A stretch of DNA of 64,000 nt from Bacillus alkalisoli (GCF_002797415.1 NZ_KZ454944.1:1077745-1141744), one strand, 5' to 3'. Positions 21,362-29,955 are shown, counted from the stretch's first letter. Notes: a model not told the origin generated them from the letters alone. Translations and numbers: made by a program.

Positions 21362-22189
21362 ATGCCAGAACTACCAGAAGTAGAAACGGTCAGAAGAACG
21401 TTAGAGCAATTAGTAACAGGAAAAACAATAAGCTTTGTCACTGTACATTGGCCCAAGATGGTTAAACATCCTGATGATGTACACCTTTTCTTACAGCTTT
21501 TACAAGGACAAACGATTCAAGAAGTAAAAAGAAGAGGGAAATTCTTATTATTTTATTTAACGGACTATTGTATGATTTCCCACCTAAGGATGGAAGGGAA
21601 GTATGGGCTTTATCCAAAAGAAGAACCAGTAAGTAAACATACACATGTCATTTTTCACTTCATAGATGATATGGAACTTAGGTACCAAGATGTTCGGAAG
21701 TTTGGAACGTTCCACCTCTATCCTAAGGGATCGGAGTTTCAACAAAAACCACTAGTCACATTAGGACCAGAACCGTTAGAAGATATGTTTACGTTAGAAT
21801 TATTAAAAGAACGCTTAAAAAAGACGAATCGTAATATAAAAGCAGCGTTATTAGATCAATCTGTTCTAGTTGGACTTGGTAACATCTACGTAGATGAAGC
21901 ACTGTTTCGTTCAGGCATCCATCCAACAAGGCTAGTATCTTCTTTATCGGAAGACGATCTAAAAAAGCTACATAGTGAAATTGTAGCTACTTTAAGAGAA
22001 GCAGTTGTTAAAGGTGGTAGTACAGTAAGGTCATACGTAAACTCACAAGGACAAATTGGAATGTTTCAATTAGAACTTTTCGTATATAGTCGTGCTGGCG
22101 AACCATGCAAAAAATGTGGAACTTTGATTGAAAAGTCAGTCGTTGCAGGTAGAGGAACACATACTTGTCGAAAGTGCCAAGCTGAATAA
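21362..22189 (+). CDS. mutM: Formamidopyrimidine-DNA glycosylase
   Basis: Base-excision repair glycosylase/AP lyase for 8-oxoguanine. 275 aa. The N-terminus PELPEVET gives the catalytic Pro2 and Glu3; the helix-two-turn-helix has GLGNIYVDEALFRSGIHP. The C-terminal zinc finger is CKKCG ... HTCRKCQ. Placed directly after polA, as in B. subtilis, giving a repair operon. Confidence 0.96.
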   Translation: MPELPEVETVRRTLEQLVTGKTISFVTVHWPKMVKHPDDVHLFLQLLQGQTIQEVKRRGKFLLFYLTDYCMISHLRMEGKYGLYPKEEPVSKHTHVIFHFIDDMELRYQDVRKFGTFHLYPKGSEFQQKPLVTLGPEPLEDMFTLELLKERLKKTNRNIKAALLDQSVLVGLGNIYVDEALFRSGIHPTRLVSSLSEDDLKKLHSEIVATLREAVVKGGSTVRSYVNSQGQIGMFQLELFVYSRAGEPCKKCGTLIEKSVVAGRGTHTCRKCQAE

Positions 22190-22269
22190 TAAAACCGATA
22201 TACGTTAGTAACACATCGGATGGGCTCCTGCCATATACTATTTTAGTGTTAGGTAGGGAGGAGCTCGAT

Positions 22270-22908
22270 ATGGTTCAATATATCTCGCTTTTACTTTTAG
22301 CTTTTGCAGTAAGTTTAGACAGCTTTAGTGTTGGCTTAACATATGGCTTAAGAAAAATGAGAATGCCATTAAAATCTTTAGCAATCATTGCCACGTGTTC
22401 TGCGATGGCTCTTTTACTAGCCATGTTTGTCGGTACTCTTATTACTAATTTTCTGTCTCCTAAAGTAGCAGAAACTATTGGAGGCTCTATTTTAGTTCTA
22501 CTTGGAATGTGGGTACTATATCAGTTTTTCCGCTCAAGCCAACAAAAGGACGAAGTTTGTGTTGGAGAGAAAATGATCTTAAATCTGGAAATTAAGTCAT
22601 TAGGTGTTGTAATAAATATCTTAAGAAAGCCAACAGAAGCCGATTTTGATAAGTCTGGTTCCATTACTGGGCTAGAAGCATTTTTCCTTGGAGTAGCACT
22701 TTCATTAGATGCATTCGGAGCAGGAATTGGTGCTGCATTGTTAGGCTTTTCTCCAATTATCATGGCACTTAGTGTTGCATTAATGAGTTCGCTTTTTGTT
22801 ATTTCTGGTATTAGAATTGGGCAAATATTCTCAAACATAAGTTGGGTACAAAAATTTGCCTTTTTACCAGGCGTGTTATTAATTGTAATAGGGGTAATTA
22901 AACTTTAA
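22270..22908 (+). CDS. ytaF: Sporulation membrane protein YtaF (MntP-like)
   Basis: 212-aa polytopic membrane protein of the YtaF family, related to the manganese exporter MntP. Two homologous halves each carry a SLDSFSVGLTYG / SLDAFGAGIGAA motif, the family signature. ATG 22270 is chosen over the in-frame TTG at 22246 because GGGAGG lies at 22256-22261. B. subtilis ytaF is linked to sporulation; the transport substrate is unproven. Confidence 0.88.
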   Translation: MVQYISLLLLAFAVSLDSFSVGLTYGLRKMRMPLKSLAIIATCSAMALLLAMFVGTLITNFLSPKVAETIGGSILVLLGMWVLYQFFRSSQQKDEVCVGEKMILNLEIKSLGVVINILRKPTEADFDKSGSITGLEAFFLGVALSLDAFGAGIGAALLGFSPIIMALSVALMSSLFVISGIRIGQIFSNISWVQKFAFLPGVLLIVIGVIKL

Positions 22909-22936
22909 AGGCTGATACTTTTATCAGTCTTTAATT
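22905..22936 (+). terminator. Weak terminator after ytaF
   Basis: Stem AAAGGCTGATA / TATCAGTCTTT with a short T-rich tail. It may only partly separate ytaF from coaE. Confidence 0.5.
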
Positions 22937-22956
22937 TTAGTAGGGGGGGGTCAAGT

Positions 22957-23553
22957 ATGGCTAAAATCATTGGTCTAACTGGTGGAATCGCAAGTGGAAA
23001 AAGTACTGTAGCTAATATGATGCGCAATGTTGGTATACCGATTGTGGATGCTGACATAGTAGCAAGAGAAGTAGTGGACATTGGCAAACCAGCTTATAGG
23101 CAAATTGTAGAAGTCTTTGGAAAAAGCATTTTATATGAAGATGGTTCCATTAATCGGCCTGCGTTAGGGAATATTATTTTCCACCAAGAAGAAAGAAGAA
23201 AAAAGTTAAATGAAATTGTTCATCCTGCAGTTAGAACAAAAATGAAAGAAGATGCTGCCAATTACATAAAAGAAGGTCATCCTTTAGTTGTAATGGATAT
23301 ACCATTGTTATTTGAAAGTAAGTTAACACATTTAGTAGAAAAAACTTTACTCGTATATGTAGATGAATCAACACAATTAGAAAGATTAATGGAGCGTAAC
23401 CTTCTAAGTAAAGAAGATGCTATAGCTAGAATAAAATCACAATTACCACTAAAAGAAAAAATAAAATTAGCGGATGAAGTAATCAACAACAACGGCTCTA
23501 TCGCCGAAACAGAAGCCCAACTACAAGATTTATTAGAAAGACTTTGTAAGTGA
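22957..23553 (+). CDS. coaE: Dephospho-CoA kinase
   Basis: Last step of coenzyme A synthesis: phosphorylates dephospho-CoA at the 3' ribose hydroxyl. 198 aa. P-loop GLTGGIASGKST at residues 6-17, VDADIVAREVV with the substrate Asp, MDIPLLFES lid region. GGGGGGG at 22943 precedes the ATG. Confidence 0.96.
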   Translation: MAKIIGLTGGIASGKSTVANMMRNVGIPIVDADIVAREVVDIGKPAYRQIVEVFGKSILYEDGSINRPALGNIIFHQEERRKKLNEIVHPAVRTKMKEDAANYIKEGHPLVVMDIPLLFESKLTHLVEKTLLVYVDESTQLERLMERNLLSKEDAIARIKSQLPLKEKIKLADEVINNNGSIAETEAQLQDLLERLCK

Positions 23554-23575
23554 AAATTATTATAAGATATTATTT

Positions 23576-23765
23576 TGTTGATGTCCGCTGTAGGCGCGAG
23601 ATCCTCGAAAATGCTATCGCATTTCCTTCGTGCGATGCATCGCTCGCGTAGCCTTCCTTGTCCTGCGGGAAAAGCGTGTTAAGTGAGACCCCACAGGCGC
23701 TATGCGCCGAGGAGGCTCACGAGACCGCCCGCGGAAAGCGAGTGCCTACAGCGGACATCAACAGT
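23576..23765 (+). repeat. GC-rich hairpin repeat, copy 5
   Basis: Arms TTGATGTCCGCTGTAGGCGC and GTGCCTACAGCGGACATCAA. It carries the extra hairpin module AAAATGCTATCGCATTTCC ... CGTGCGATGCATCG shared with copies 6 and 9. The core has CCTGCGGGAAAAG, GTGAG/CTCAC and GCCCGCGGAAAGC. Confidence 0.92.
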
Positions 23766-23819
23766 TTATATTACAAAAAAAATCTGAACATAAATTCCCG
23801 CTGTTTTTTTAATTTTTTC

Positions 23820-23848
23820 ATGACACGAAAAATCAAATATGTTATACT
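23820..23848 (+). promoter_or_regulatory. Sigma-A promoter of gapB
   Basis: ATGACA (23820-23825), 17-base spacer, TATACT (23843-23848). The -10 box lies inside the first CcpN-type site. Confidence 0.75.
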
Positions 23849-23881
23849 AATTGTAGATTATCAGATTAAAAGTATAACATA
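23838..23881 (+). promoter_or_regulatory. Twin CcpN-type operators at gapB
   Basis: TATGTTATACT at 23838-23848 fits TRTGHYATAYW at every position. AGTATAACATA at 23871-23881 is its exact reverse complement, 22 bases downstream. B. subtilis CcpN represses gapB and pckA on glycolytic carbon through paired sites of this type, so the same control is expected here. Confidence 0.75.
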
Positions 23882-23903
23882 ATGGTGAAAAGGGGAATTG
23901 TTT

Positions 23904-24932
23904 ATGAAGGCAAAGGTTGCAATTAATGGATTCGGAAGAATCGGAAGAATGGTATTTAGAAGGGCTATCCTAGAAGGAAATATGAATATCGTTGCAATCA
24001 ATGCGAGCTATCCTGCAGAAACATTAGCTCACTTAATTAAGTATGACACAAATCATGGTCGTTTTGACGGAGAAATTATTCCTCAAGATAACGCATTAAT
24101 TGTAAATGGTCATACTATTCAATTATTAAACAACCGTAATCCAGAGGAATTACCTTGGAAAGAGTTAAACATAGATATCGTTATTGAAGCTACTGGAAAG
24201 TTTAATTCACGCGAAAAAGCAGCTTTACACTTAAACGCTGGAGCGAAAAAAGTAATCTTAACTGCACCAGGGAAAAACGAAGATGTAACAATTGTTATGG
24301 GAGTTAATGAAGGTGAATTAGACATTGAAAACCATGATGTAATTTCTAACGCTTCTTGTACTACAAACTGTTTAGCACCAGTTGTAAAAGTGTTAGACGA
24401 TCAATTCGGAATCGTAAACGGTTTAATGACAACTGTTCATGCATATACTAACGATCAAAATAATATCGATAATCCTCATAAAGATTTACGACGTGCTAGA
24501 TCTTGCGCTCAATCCATCATTCCAACATCAACTGGAGCAGCAAAAGCATTATCATTAGTATTACCTCACTTAAAAGGTAAATTACATGGAATGGCTTTAC
24601 GTGTACCTACACCAAATGTATCTTTAGTTGACCTTGTTGTAGATTTAAAGCAATCGGTCACAGTGGATCAAATTAACGAAGCATTTGAAACAGCAGCACG
24701 CGGTTCACTAAATGGTGTAGTAGATATTACGATGGAACCATTAGTATCTATTGACTTTAATACAAACCCTAATTCCGCAATCGTTGATGGGTTATCAACA
24801 ATCGTTATGGAAGAAAATAAAGTAAAAGTATTAGCTTGGTATGATAACGAGTGGGGCTACTCTTGCCGCGTAGTAGACTTAGTAAACTACGTTGCACAAA
24901 AAATGTTTCAAAAAGAAGCAGTAACAAATTAA
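23904..24932 (+). CDS. gapB: Glyceraldehyde-3-phosphate dehydrogenase, gluconeogenic (NADP) type
   Basis: 342 aa. Catalytic Cys in SNASCTTNCLAPV. The segment after beta-2 reads AINASYPAETLAHL, as in GapB, in place of the Asp found in NAD-specific GapA; this favours NADP and the gluconeogenic direction. ATG 23904 with AAAAGGGG is chosen over TTG 23898. The CcpN-type operators upstream agree with this role. Terminator at 24950-24982. Confidence 0.93.
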   Translation: MKAKVAINGFGRIGRMVFRRAILEGNMNIVAINASYPAETLAHLIKYDTNHGRFDGEIIPQDNALIVNGHTIQLLNNRNPEELPWKELNIDIVIEATGKFNSREKAALHLNAGAKKVILTAPGKNEDVTIVMGVNEGELDIENHDVISNASCTTNCLAPVVKVLDDQFGIVNGLMTTVHAYTNDQNNIDNPHKDLRRARSCAQSIIPTSTGAAKALSLVLPHLKGKLHGMALRVPTPNVSLVDLVVDLKQSVTVDQINEAFETAARGSLNGVVDITMEPLVSIDFNTNPNSAIVDGLSTIVMEENKVKVLAWYDNEWGYSCRVVDLVNYVAQKMFQKEAVTN

Positions 24933-24949
24933 TTTGAATAACAATTTGT

Positions 24950-24982
24950 AAGCGGTTAACTTTCTGTTAACCGCTATTTTAA
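24950..24982 (+). terminator. Terminator after gapB
   Basis: Perfect stem AGCGGTTAAC / GTTAACCGCT, loop TTTCT, T-rich tail. Confidence 0.82.
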
Positions 24983-25073
24983 TTTCATTAAATCTTTTTT
25001 ATAAATCTATTTTAGTGATATTTCTAGGAATTCTTAGTTCTTTGTGAAATCTTTTAAAAATAACTTTAAATTA

Positions 25074-25259
25074 GTTGCTGTACGCTGTAGGAGCGAGATC
25101 CTCGAAAATGCTATCGCATTTCCTTCGTGCGATGAATCGCTCCCGTAGCATTCCTTTTCCTGCGGGAAAAGTGCGTCAAGGGAGACCCCACAGGCGCTTG
25201 CGCCGAGGAGGCTCCCGAGACCACCCGCGGAAAGTGAGCACCTACAGCGTACAGCAACG
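25074..25259 (+). repeat. GC-rich hairpin repeat, copy 6
   Basis: Arms GTTGCTGTACGCTGTAGG and CCTACAGCGTACAGCAAC are perfect complements. It contains the AAAATGCTATCGCATTTCC module. The inner stem is GGGAG/CTCCC and the apical hairpin GGCGCTTGCGCC. Confidence 0.92.
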
Positions 25260-25383
25260 ATTTGTACCCAATTCCAAAATCCGTATATAAAGAATATTTT
25301 AAAATAAAATATACCAAACTACATAGATTGACCACTTTTCTATAAAAATATACCCTTTAACAAAAATAAATGTAAAAAGTTTA

Positions 25384-25412
25384 TTGCAAAACGAAATAAA
25401 AGAAAGTATACT
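25384..25412 (+). promoter_or_regulatory. Sigma-A promoter of the speD transcript
   Basis: TTGCAA (25384-25389), 17-base spacer, TATACT (25407-25412). Transcription would start near 25419, giving a leader of about 150 bases before speD. Confidence 0.72.
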
Positions 25413-25437
25413 ATGATTCGTGAACTTCTTGAAAGGC

Positions 25438-25504
25438 TAATGTGGCTACTTAAAGGGTTAGGACCTCTCTGGACTAACTTTCCCCCGTGGTAGTTAAGAC
25501 ATTA
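25438..25504 (+). ncRNA. Possible structured leader RNA of speD
   Basis: TAATGT (25438-25443) can pair with ACATTA (25499-25504), CTAC (25446-25449) with GTAG (25490-25493), and GTTAG with CTAAC (25474-25478) inside. The outer stem would hold the start codon of the short ORF at 25440. No U-run terminator follows, so control would act on translation, mRNA stability or Rho. The fold was drawn by eye only. Confidence 0.4.
25440..25493 (+). CDS. Candidate speD leader peptide ending in Pro-Pro-Trp-stop
   Basis: A 17-codon ORF, MWLLKGLGPLWTNFPPW, lies between the speD promoter and speD. A weak GAAAGG sits 3 bases upstream of the ATG. The frame is also open upstream from ATG 25413, but that codon touches the -10 box and should not be transcribed. 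The last codons Phe-Pro-Pro-Trp are of the kind that stalls ribosomes; PPW stalls are tuned by polyamines in metazoan antizyme-inhibitor mRNA. The cistron downstream makes the spermidine precursor. No homology was tested. Confidence 0.5.
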   Translation: MWLLKGLGPLWTNFPPW

Positions 25505-25567
25505 ATAGCAGTTAACATTGAGAGAAATTCATGTATCCAACAATAATAGTTAAAGGGGGAACGTGAG

Positions 25568-25942
25568 ATGGAAACTGTAGGTCGTCACGTTATATCAGAA
25601 TTATGGGGTTGCGATTTTGACAAGCTAAATGATATGGAATTTGTGGAAAAAACATTTGTTGATGCTGCGCTTAAATCAGGTGCAGAAATTCGTGAGGTAG
25701 CATTCCATAAATTTGCACCACAAGGAGTTAGCGGAGTTGTTATTATCTCTGAGTCACATTTAACAATTCATAGCTTCCCTGAACACGGCTATGCAAGCAT
25801 CGACGTTTATACATGTGGACATTTAGATCCAAATGTTGCTGCAGACTACATTGCTGAAGCACTTAACGCTCAAACACGTGAAACAATTGAACTTCCACGT
25901 GGTATGGGACCAGTTCAAGTAAAGAAAGCAAAAGCACTTTAA
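25568..25942 (+). CDS. speD: S-adenosylmethionine decarboxylase proenzyme
   Basis: Makes decarboxylated SAM, the aminopropyl donor for spermidine. 124 aa, prokaryotic class 1B. The proenzyme cleaves itself before Ser63 in [14 protein letters not shown] to give the pyruvoyl group. The sequence is very close to B. subtilis SpeD, including the N-terminus [30 protein letters not shown] precedes ATG 25568. The long leader with its small ORF is a likely control site. A palindromic terminator follows. Confidence 0.96.
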   Translation: METVGRHVISELWGCDFDKLNDMEFVEKTFVDAALKSGAEIREVAFHKFAPQGVSGVVIISESHLTIHSFPEHGYASIDVYTCGHLDPNVAADYIAEALNAQTRETIELPRGMGPVQVKKAKAL

Positions 25943-25968
25943 AATAATACGTAAATCGAGTAAAATGA

Positions 25969-25996
25969 GAAGAGGTGTACATGTACACCTCTTTTT
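25969..25996 (+). terminator. Terminator after speD
   Basis: AGAGGTGTACATGTACACCT is palindromic and followed by CTTTTTC. Confidence 0.82.
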
Positions 25997-26061
25997 CTAA
26001 TGGTAAAAAAAATTCAGTTTTACATAGAGAATAGAACTTCCATAAAGGGGTTGTCAACATA

Positions 26062-26457
26062 ATGGCACTAATACAAAACGTAAAAACATTTTTCTCTACA
26101 CACGCAGAAACAAGAGAAAATCACATGGACAAACAATTAAAAAGTCGGTATTACAAAATAACAAACAAAAATGCTCTAAAAGCAGTTAAAGAAGTTGTTG
26201 AAAAAACAAATGGTTACACCGTTAAATCAGTTTCAGAAGAACATGGCGAAATAGCTGTATCCATTAATAACGGGAAGAAAGCTTTTATGATTATTACGGT
26301 AATTTCTGTACGTGCATTTGAAACAGCAGTAGATTTCTCTGTTTCAACAGAAACTTCATTACCTTTTGACTTTGGATTTAGCAAAAAACAAATTGTACAT
26401 ATGTACGAAAAGCTTGACAAATCTTTAACATTTATAGGATCTGGATTAAACGATTAG
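26062..26457 (+). CDS. Conserved hypothetical cytosolic protein
   Basis: 131 aa, function not recognised. No signal peptide or membrane helix; alternating beta strands ([29 protein letters not shown]) suggest a small alpha/beta fold, with a basic N-terminal third. ATG 26062 is preceded by AAAGGGG. It lies 23 bases before nrdR and likely shares its transcript. B. subtilis has nothing here between speD and nrdR. Confidence 0.75.
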   Translation: MALIQNVKTFFSTHAETRENHMDKQLKSRYYKITNKNALKAVKEVVEKTNGYTVKSVSEEHGEIAVSINNGKKAFMIITVISVRAFETAVDFSVSTETSLPFDFGFSKKQIVHMYEKLDKSLTFIGSGLND

Positions 26458-26480
26458 ACGACACGGGAGTTGATGAAAAG

Positions 26481-26942
26481 ATGAAATGTCCATCTTGCCA
26501 ACATAACGGCACAAGAGTATTAGATTCACGCCCTGTAGAAGAAGGGCGTTCTATTCGTAGAAGAAGAGAATGTGAAGAGTGCCTATACCGTTTTACAACA
26601 TTTGAAAAAGTAGAAGAAATGCCGTTAATCGTTGTAAAAAAAGAAGGAATACGAGAAGAATTTAGCAGAGAAAAAGTACTTCGAGGACTTATACGTGCAT
26701 GCGAAAAACGCCCAGTTGCACTTAAACAACTAGAGGATATCGTAATGAATGTAGAAAAAGACCTTCGTAACATCGGTGTATCCGAAGTAAATAGTAATAC
26801 AATTGGAGAAATGGTAATGGACAGACTAGCAACCATCGATGAAATTGCTTACGTGCGCTTTGCTTCTGTTTATAGACAATTTAAAGATATAAATGTATTC
26901 CTTGATGAACTAAAAGAACTGATAGAGCGAGAAAGAAAATAA
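26481..26942 (+). CDS. nrdR: Transcriptional repressor NrdR
   Basis: Nucleotide-sensing repressor of ribonucleotide reductase genes. 153 aa. The zinc ribbon has Cys3, Cys6, Cys31 and Cys34 (MKCPSC ... CEEC), followed by [16 protein letters not shown]. The ATP-cone domain spans about 49-139 ([20 protein letters not shown]). Immediately before dnaB, as in B. subtilis. Confidence 0.95.
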   Translation: MKCPSCQHNGTRVLDSRPVEEGRSIRRRRECEECLYRFTTFEKVEEMPLIVVKKEGIREEFSREKVLRGLIRACEKRPVALKQLEDIVMNVEKDLRNIGVSEVNSNTIGEMVMDRLATIDEIAYVRFASVYRQFKDINVFLDELKELIERERK

Positions 26943-27005
26943 GAACAAAAAAATTAACTGACTAACAAGGATTCGTATAACTAAAAAGTAATGAAATTAT
27001 TTAAA

Positions 27006-27121
27006 GTGCCGGTTTTGTGGACGACTCCTGCGGGAGAGGGCAGGCTGGTGAGATCCCGCAGAGCCATTGGCTCGAGGAGGCTCACCGCCTCCCCCGCGGA
27101 AAGCGGCCATAAAACCGGCAC
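27006..27121 (+). repeat. GC-rich hairpin repeat, copy 7
   Basis: Arms GTGCCGGTTTTGTGG and CCATAAAACCGGCAC differ from all other copies, yet remain complementary. Inner stem GTGAG (27048-27052) / CTCAC (27081-27085); apical hairpin GAGCC-ATT-GGCTC. Inserted between nrdR and dnaB. Confidence 0.9.
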
Positions 27122-27197
27122 GGTCTTTATATACTGAAAAGTGGCGAGCATTCAGCTCTTTTTTTCTATAAACCAGCAAGAAAGGAGAGGAAACCGT

Positions 27198-28610
27198 ATG
27201 TCAGCAAGACATTGGAATGACCTAGTTCCTGTCGACCGTTACATCGTTCGGTCGAACGGGCTTATCCATGAATACGATAGAAAAATCTTAACAATGTTAT
27301 ACCAGCCACTACTTGGTTTTCGTGGGTTTAGTCTGTATATGACACTCTGGAGCGAACTTGAACAAGATCGTCTATGGGGGGAAGATAAAACACATCATAG
27401 CCTCATGGCGATGATGCAGTGCAATTTGAAAGACATCCATCATGAGCGACAGAAGTTAGAAGGAATTGGATTATTAAGAACGTATGTAAATGAGAAAAAT
27501 GACGCAAGAAATTTTATATATGAAATTCAACCTCCGTTAACACCAGACGCTTTTTTCTCAGATCCAGTCCTAAATATTTATTTATATAACCGGCTAAGTA
27601 AAAGTAAATACTTGAATGTTAAAAAATTCTTTACGGAAGACAAGCTGATAAACGAACAGTATGAGCAAGTGACAAAATCATTTAACGATGTTTTTCAATC
27701 TATTCAAGCTGAGCAAATGGTAGGTAGTTTGAATGATGAAGCTTTTGAAGACATTTCAATTACGAGTGAAAAAGAATGGATGAATAGAGCGCAAGGAACC
27801 GAACCTGTAATAAAGCACACTAACTTTGACTTCGAGTTATTATTTGCGGGCTTATCGGATGTTGTTATCCCTAATAAAGCGATAACGACAAAAGTGAAGG
27901 ATGCAATTGAAAAATTATCATTCTTGTATCAAATTGATGCCTTGCAAATGAAAGATATTTTAATGAACACGATAGACGAAGATGACAATATAAATATTGA
28001 AAAATTAAGAAAGTCATCTCGTGATTGGTACCAGTTAGAATATAATAACGAGCTTCCAACATTAGTTGAAACGACACAACCTTTCACACTTCGAAAGATG
28101 GAAAACAAAGAGCCAACTTCTAAAGATGAACAGTTAATTAAAATGTTAGAGACTGTCTCACCTAGGAAATTGTTGTCTGACTTATCAAATGGTGGTGAGC
28201 CAATTGTGTCTGACCTTCAAATTGTGGAAGATATCATGTTTAAGCAGCATTTACCGGCTGGTGTTATTAACGTTTTACTGTACTACGTCTTACTAAAAAC
28301 AGATATGAAGTTAAATCGTAAATACATTGAAAAGATTGCAAGTCATTGGGCGAGAAAGCATATAAAAACAGTTCCGGATGCAATGGAACTTGCTAAGCAA
28401 GAACAACGCCAGTATCAGTCATGGGCAGAAACAAAAAGTTCCACTAAGACACCAGCGAAGAAAACAGAAAATAGAAATCGCTTTATTAGTAAGGAACAGA
28501 AAATTACAGAAGAGAAAAATGAAAGTACGACTACTGCTCAAGAAGAAGATAAGCGAAAGCTTGCAGAGCGATTAGAACGTTTAAAATTGCAGAAGAAAGT
28601 CGAAGAATAA
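27198..28610 (+). CDS. dnaB: Replication initiation and membrane attachment protein DnaB
   Basis: Firmicute DnaB (not the helicase) helps load the replicative helicase at origins and restart sites, with DnaD and DnaI. 470 aa, full length. The N-terminal domain (about 1-300) includes LVPVDRYIVRSNG and YDRKILTMLYQPLLG. The C-terminal DnaD-like domain (about 325-410) precedes a charged tail. ATG 27198 with AGGAGAGG is chosen over the upstream in-frame start at 27141, which falls in repeat-flanking DNA. dnaI, its usual next gene, is absent; a terminator follows directly. Confidence 0.94.
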   Translation: MSARHWNDLVPVDRYIVRSNGLIHEYDRKILTMLYQPLLGFRGFSLYMTLWSELEQDRLWGEDKTHHSLMAMMQCNLKDIHHERQKLEGIGLLRTYVNEKNDARNFIYEIQPPLTPDAFFSDPVLNIYLYNRLSKSKYLNVKKFFTEDKLINEQYEQVTKSFNDVFQSIQAEQMVGSLNDEAFEDISITSEKEWMNRAQGTEPVIKHTNFDFELLFAGLSDVVIPNKAITTKVKDAIEKLSFLYQIDALQMKDILMNTIDEDDNINIEKLRKSSRDWYQLEYNNELPTLVETTQPFTLRKMENKEPTSKDEQLIKMLETVSPRKLLSDLSNGGEPIVSDLQIVEDIMFKQHLPAGVINVLLYYVLLKTDMKLNRKYIEKIASHWARKHIKTVPDAMELAKQEQRQYQSWAETKSSTKTPAKKTENRNRFISKEQKITEEKNESTTTAQEEDKRKLAERLERLKLQKKVEE

Positions 28611-28616
28611 ATTTGT

Positions 28617-28647
28617 TATAGCCCAATTGTTGTGGGCTATTTTTTGT
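28617..28647 (+). terminator. Terminator directly after dnaB
   Basis: ATAGCCCA / GTGGGCTAT stem followed by TTTTTTG, only 7 bases after the dnaB stop, where dnaI would be expected. Confidence 0.85.
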
Positions 28648-28741
28648 CTATAAAAACATAACAAGAACTTTAATCAAACACTCATTTTTTTACAACTACC
28701 CCCATATACATAGAAACAGGTGTATTAAAGGGGGGACAAAC

Positions 28742-29578
28742 TTGTTTGACATTTCCTTTCAAGATCAAATAGATGCGAACATTTTATATAATAAGCTCAT
28801 TCAAACTGATTCGAAAAGTGTTCATGCACTTTCTTTAAATAAAGAAAAGATGACAATTTCTACTTTCGATGATCATTGGTGTCAACAAATATTCATACCA
28901 GCATTAAAGTGGTTTATACAAACAAAAAAAGAAACGAATTGGATTATTTCTGTGTTAGAGAATACATTTTATTTTAAGGATTTCGAGGAACAAGAACAAA
29001 TATTATGCATTTACCAAAGTATTAGGAAGGGCGAGATAAACGATATACCAAATCTCCCGGAAAATACCGAACGAGAGAAAGAACTGCAAAGTGTATTAGA
29101 ATCTCTAATCAACAGCAATGTTTCATTTTCCATTGAATCATTGATTACCTTTCGATTAAAACATTATTTTGATCAACTAATGCCGTACATTGAGGCGGCC
29201 ATTGACGAGTATAAGTTAGAGCAAGAATATCAAGCTTTTATTCAACAATTAAGAGAAGTGTTGTTCTGTACAGATTCTTCATTTGATGAGGTGCACTTAG
29301 TATACAACTATCAATTTGATTTCTACGATAAAAACGGAATACTTATAAGTAAAAACCAATTAATTAAGTTTATTAACCGAACTCATTTTAATAATTACGG
29401 TTACTACATCGATTCCGTTGTGTTGGCACCACTTGTTTCGATTGCACCGAAAAAACTATATTTATACACCGATCATACGGATCATTATCTCGTCCAAACG
29501 ATACGAAATATATTTCAAGAACGTGCGACGCTGTTGCCTTATCAACAATTTCAATTGAAAAAATGGAGAGTTAATTGA
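28742..29578 (+). CDS. ytxC: YtxC-like protein, putative sporulation protein
   Basis: 278 aa, YtxC family (first part divergent). No signal peptide, membrane helix or catalytic motif seen; helical N-terminal two thirds, then the conserved C-terminal block YNYQFDFYDKNGILI and YYIDSVVLAPLVSIAPKK. TTG start at 28742 after AAAGGGGGGAC. The position before thrS agrees with B. subtilis. Function unknown. Confidence 0.8.
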   Translation: MFDISFQDQIDANILYNKLIQTDSKSVHALSLNKEKMTISTFDDHWCQQIFIPALKWFIQTKKETNWIISVLENTFYFKDFEEQEQILCIYQSIRKGEINDIPNLPENTEREKELQSVLESLINSNVSFSIESLITFRLKHYFDQLMPYIEAAIDEYKLEQEYQAFIQQLREVLFCTDSSFDEVHLVYNYQFDFYDKNGILISKNQLIKFINRTHFNNYGYYIDSVVLAPLVSIAPKKLYLYTDHTDHYLVQTIRNIFQERATLLPYQQFQLKKWRVN

Positions 29579-29635
29579 AAATTTATCATTTTTACCACCT
29601 ATTGTGAAAATTTTTCAATTAATGAATAGTTGGGG

Positions 29636-29664
29636 TTGCTTTTCCTTCGTAAGGAGAATATAAT
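29636..29664 (+). promoter_or_regulatory. Sigma-A promoter of the thrS transcript
   Basis: TTGCTT (29636-29641), 17-base spacer, TATAAT (29659-29664). Confidence 0.8.
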
Positions 29665-29699
29665 AACGTACATATACAAAACTATCCATTTAAAAGTAA

Positions 29700-29955
29700 T
29701 GATAAGGACAACAGTATTTAAATACGAATCCCAGAGAGGGAAGCATTTGGTGCAAGCTTCCTATTACGATTTGAATGCTTACCACCTTTAAACTTCAATT
29801 GCGAACCCTTGAGTAGTAGCAGTTGACGGTAGACCCGTTATCCAGCTTAAGCCATTATTCTGCTTTCTTTTTAGCAGTCTATGGGAACTAGGGTGGAACC
29901 ACGATGAGAATAATAACTCGTCCCTTTTATTAGGGGCGAGTTTTTTATTTTGTTA
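29700..29955 (+). ncRNA. T-box leader of thrS (threonine specific)
   Basis: Class I T-box: stem I region from about 29700 with CCCAGAGAGGGAAG, a probable specifier ACC in TGCTTACCACC, and the T-box core AGGGTGGAACCACG at 29890-29903 that binds the uncharged tRNA acceptor end. The terminator ACTCGTCCC / GGGGCGAGT plus T-run is at 29916-29951. Uncharged tRNA-Thr should allow readthrough into thrS. Confidence 0.93.

Noticed and set aside
25413-25439. Upstream ATG extending the speD leader peptide to 26 codons
   Set aside because: The ATG directly follows the -10 box, so it should lie upstream of the transcription start.
27141-27197. Upstream start for dnaB
   Set aside because: ATG 27198 has AGGAGAGG and fits the family N-terminus; the upstream codon lacks a site and lies beside a repeat.
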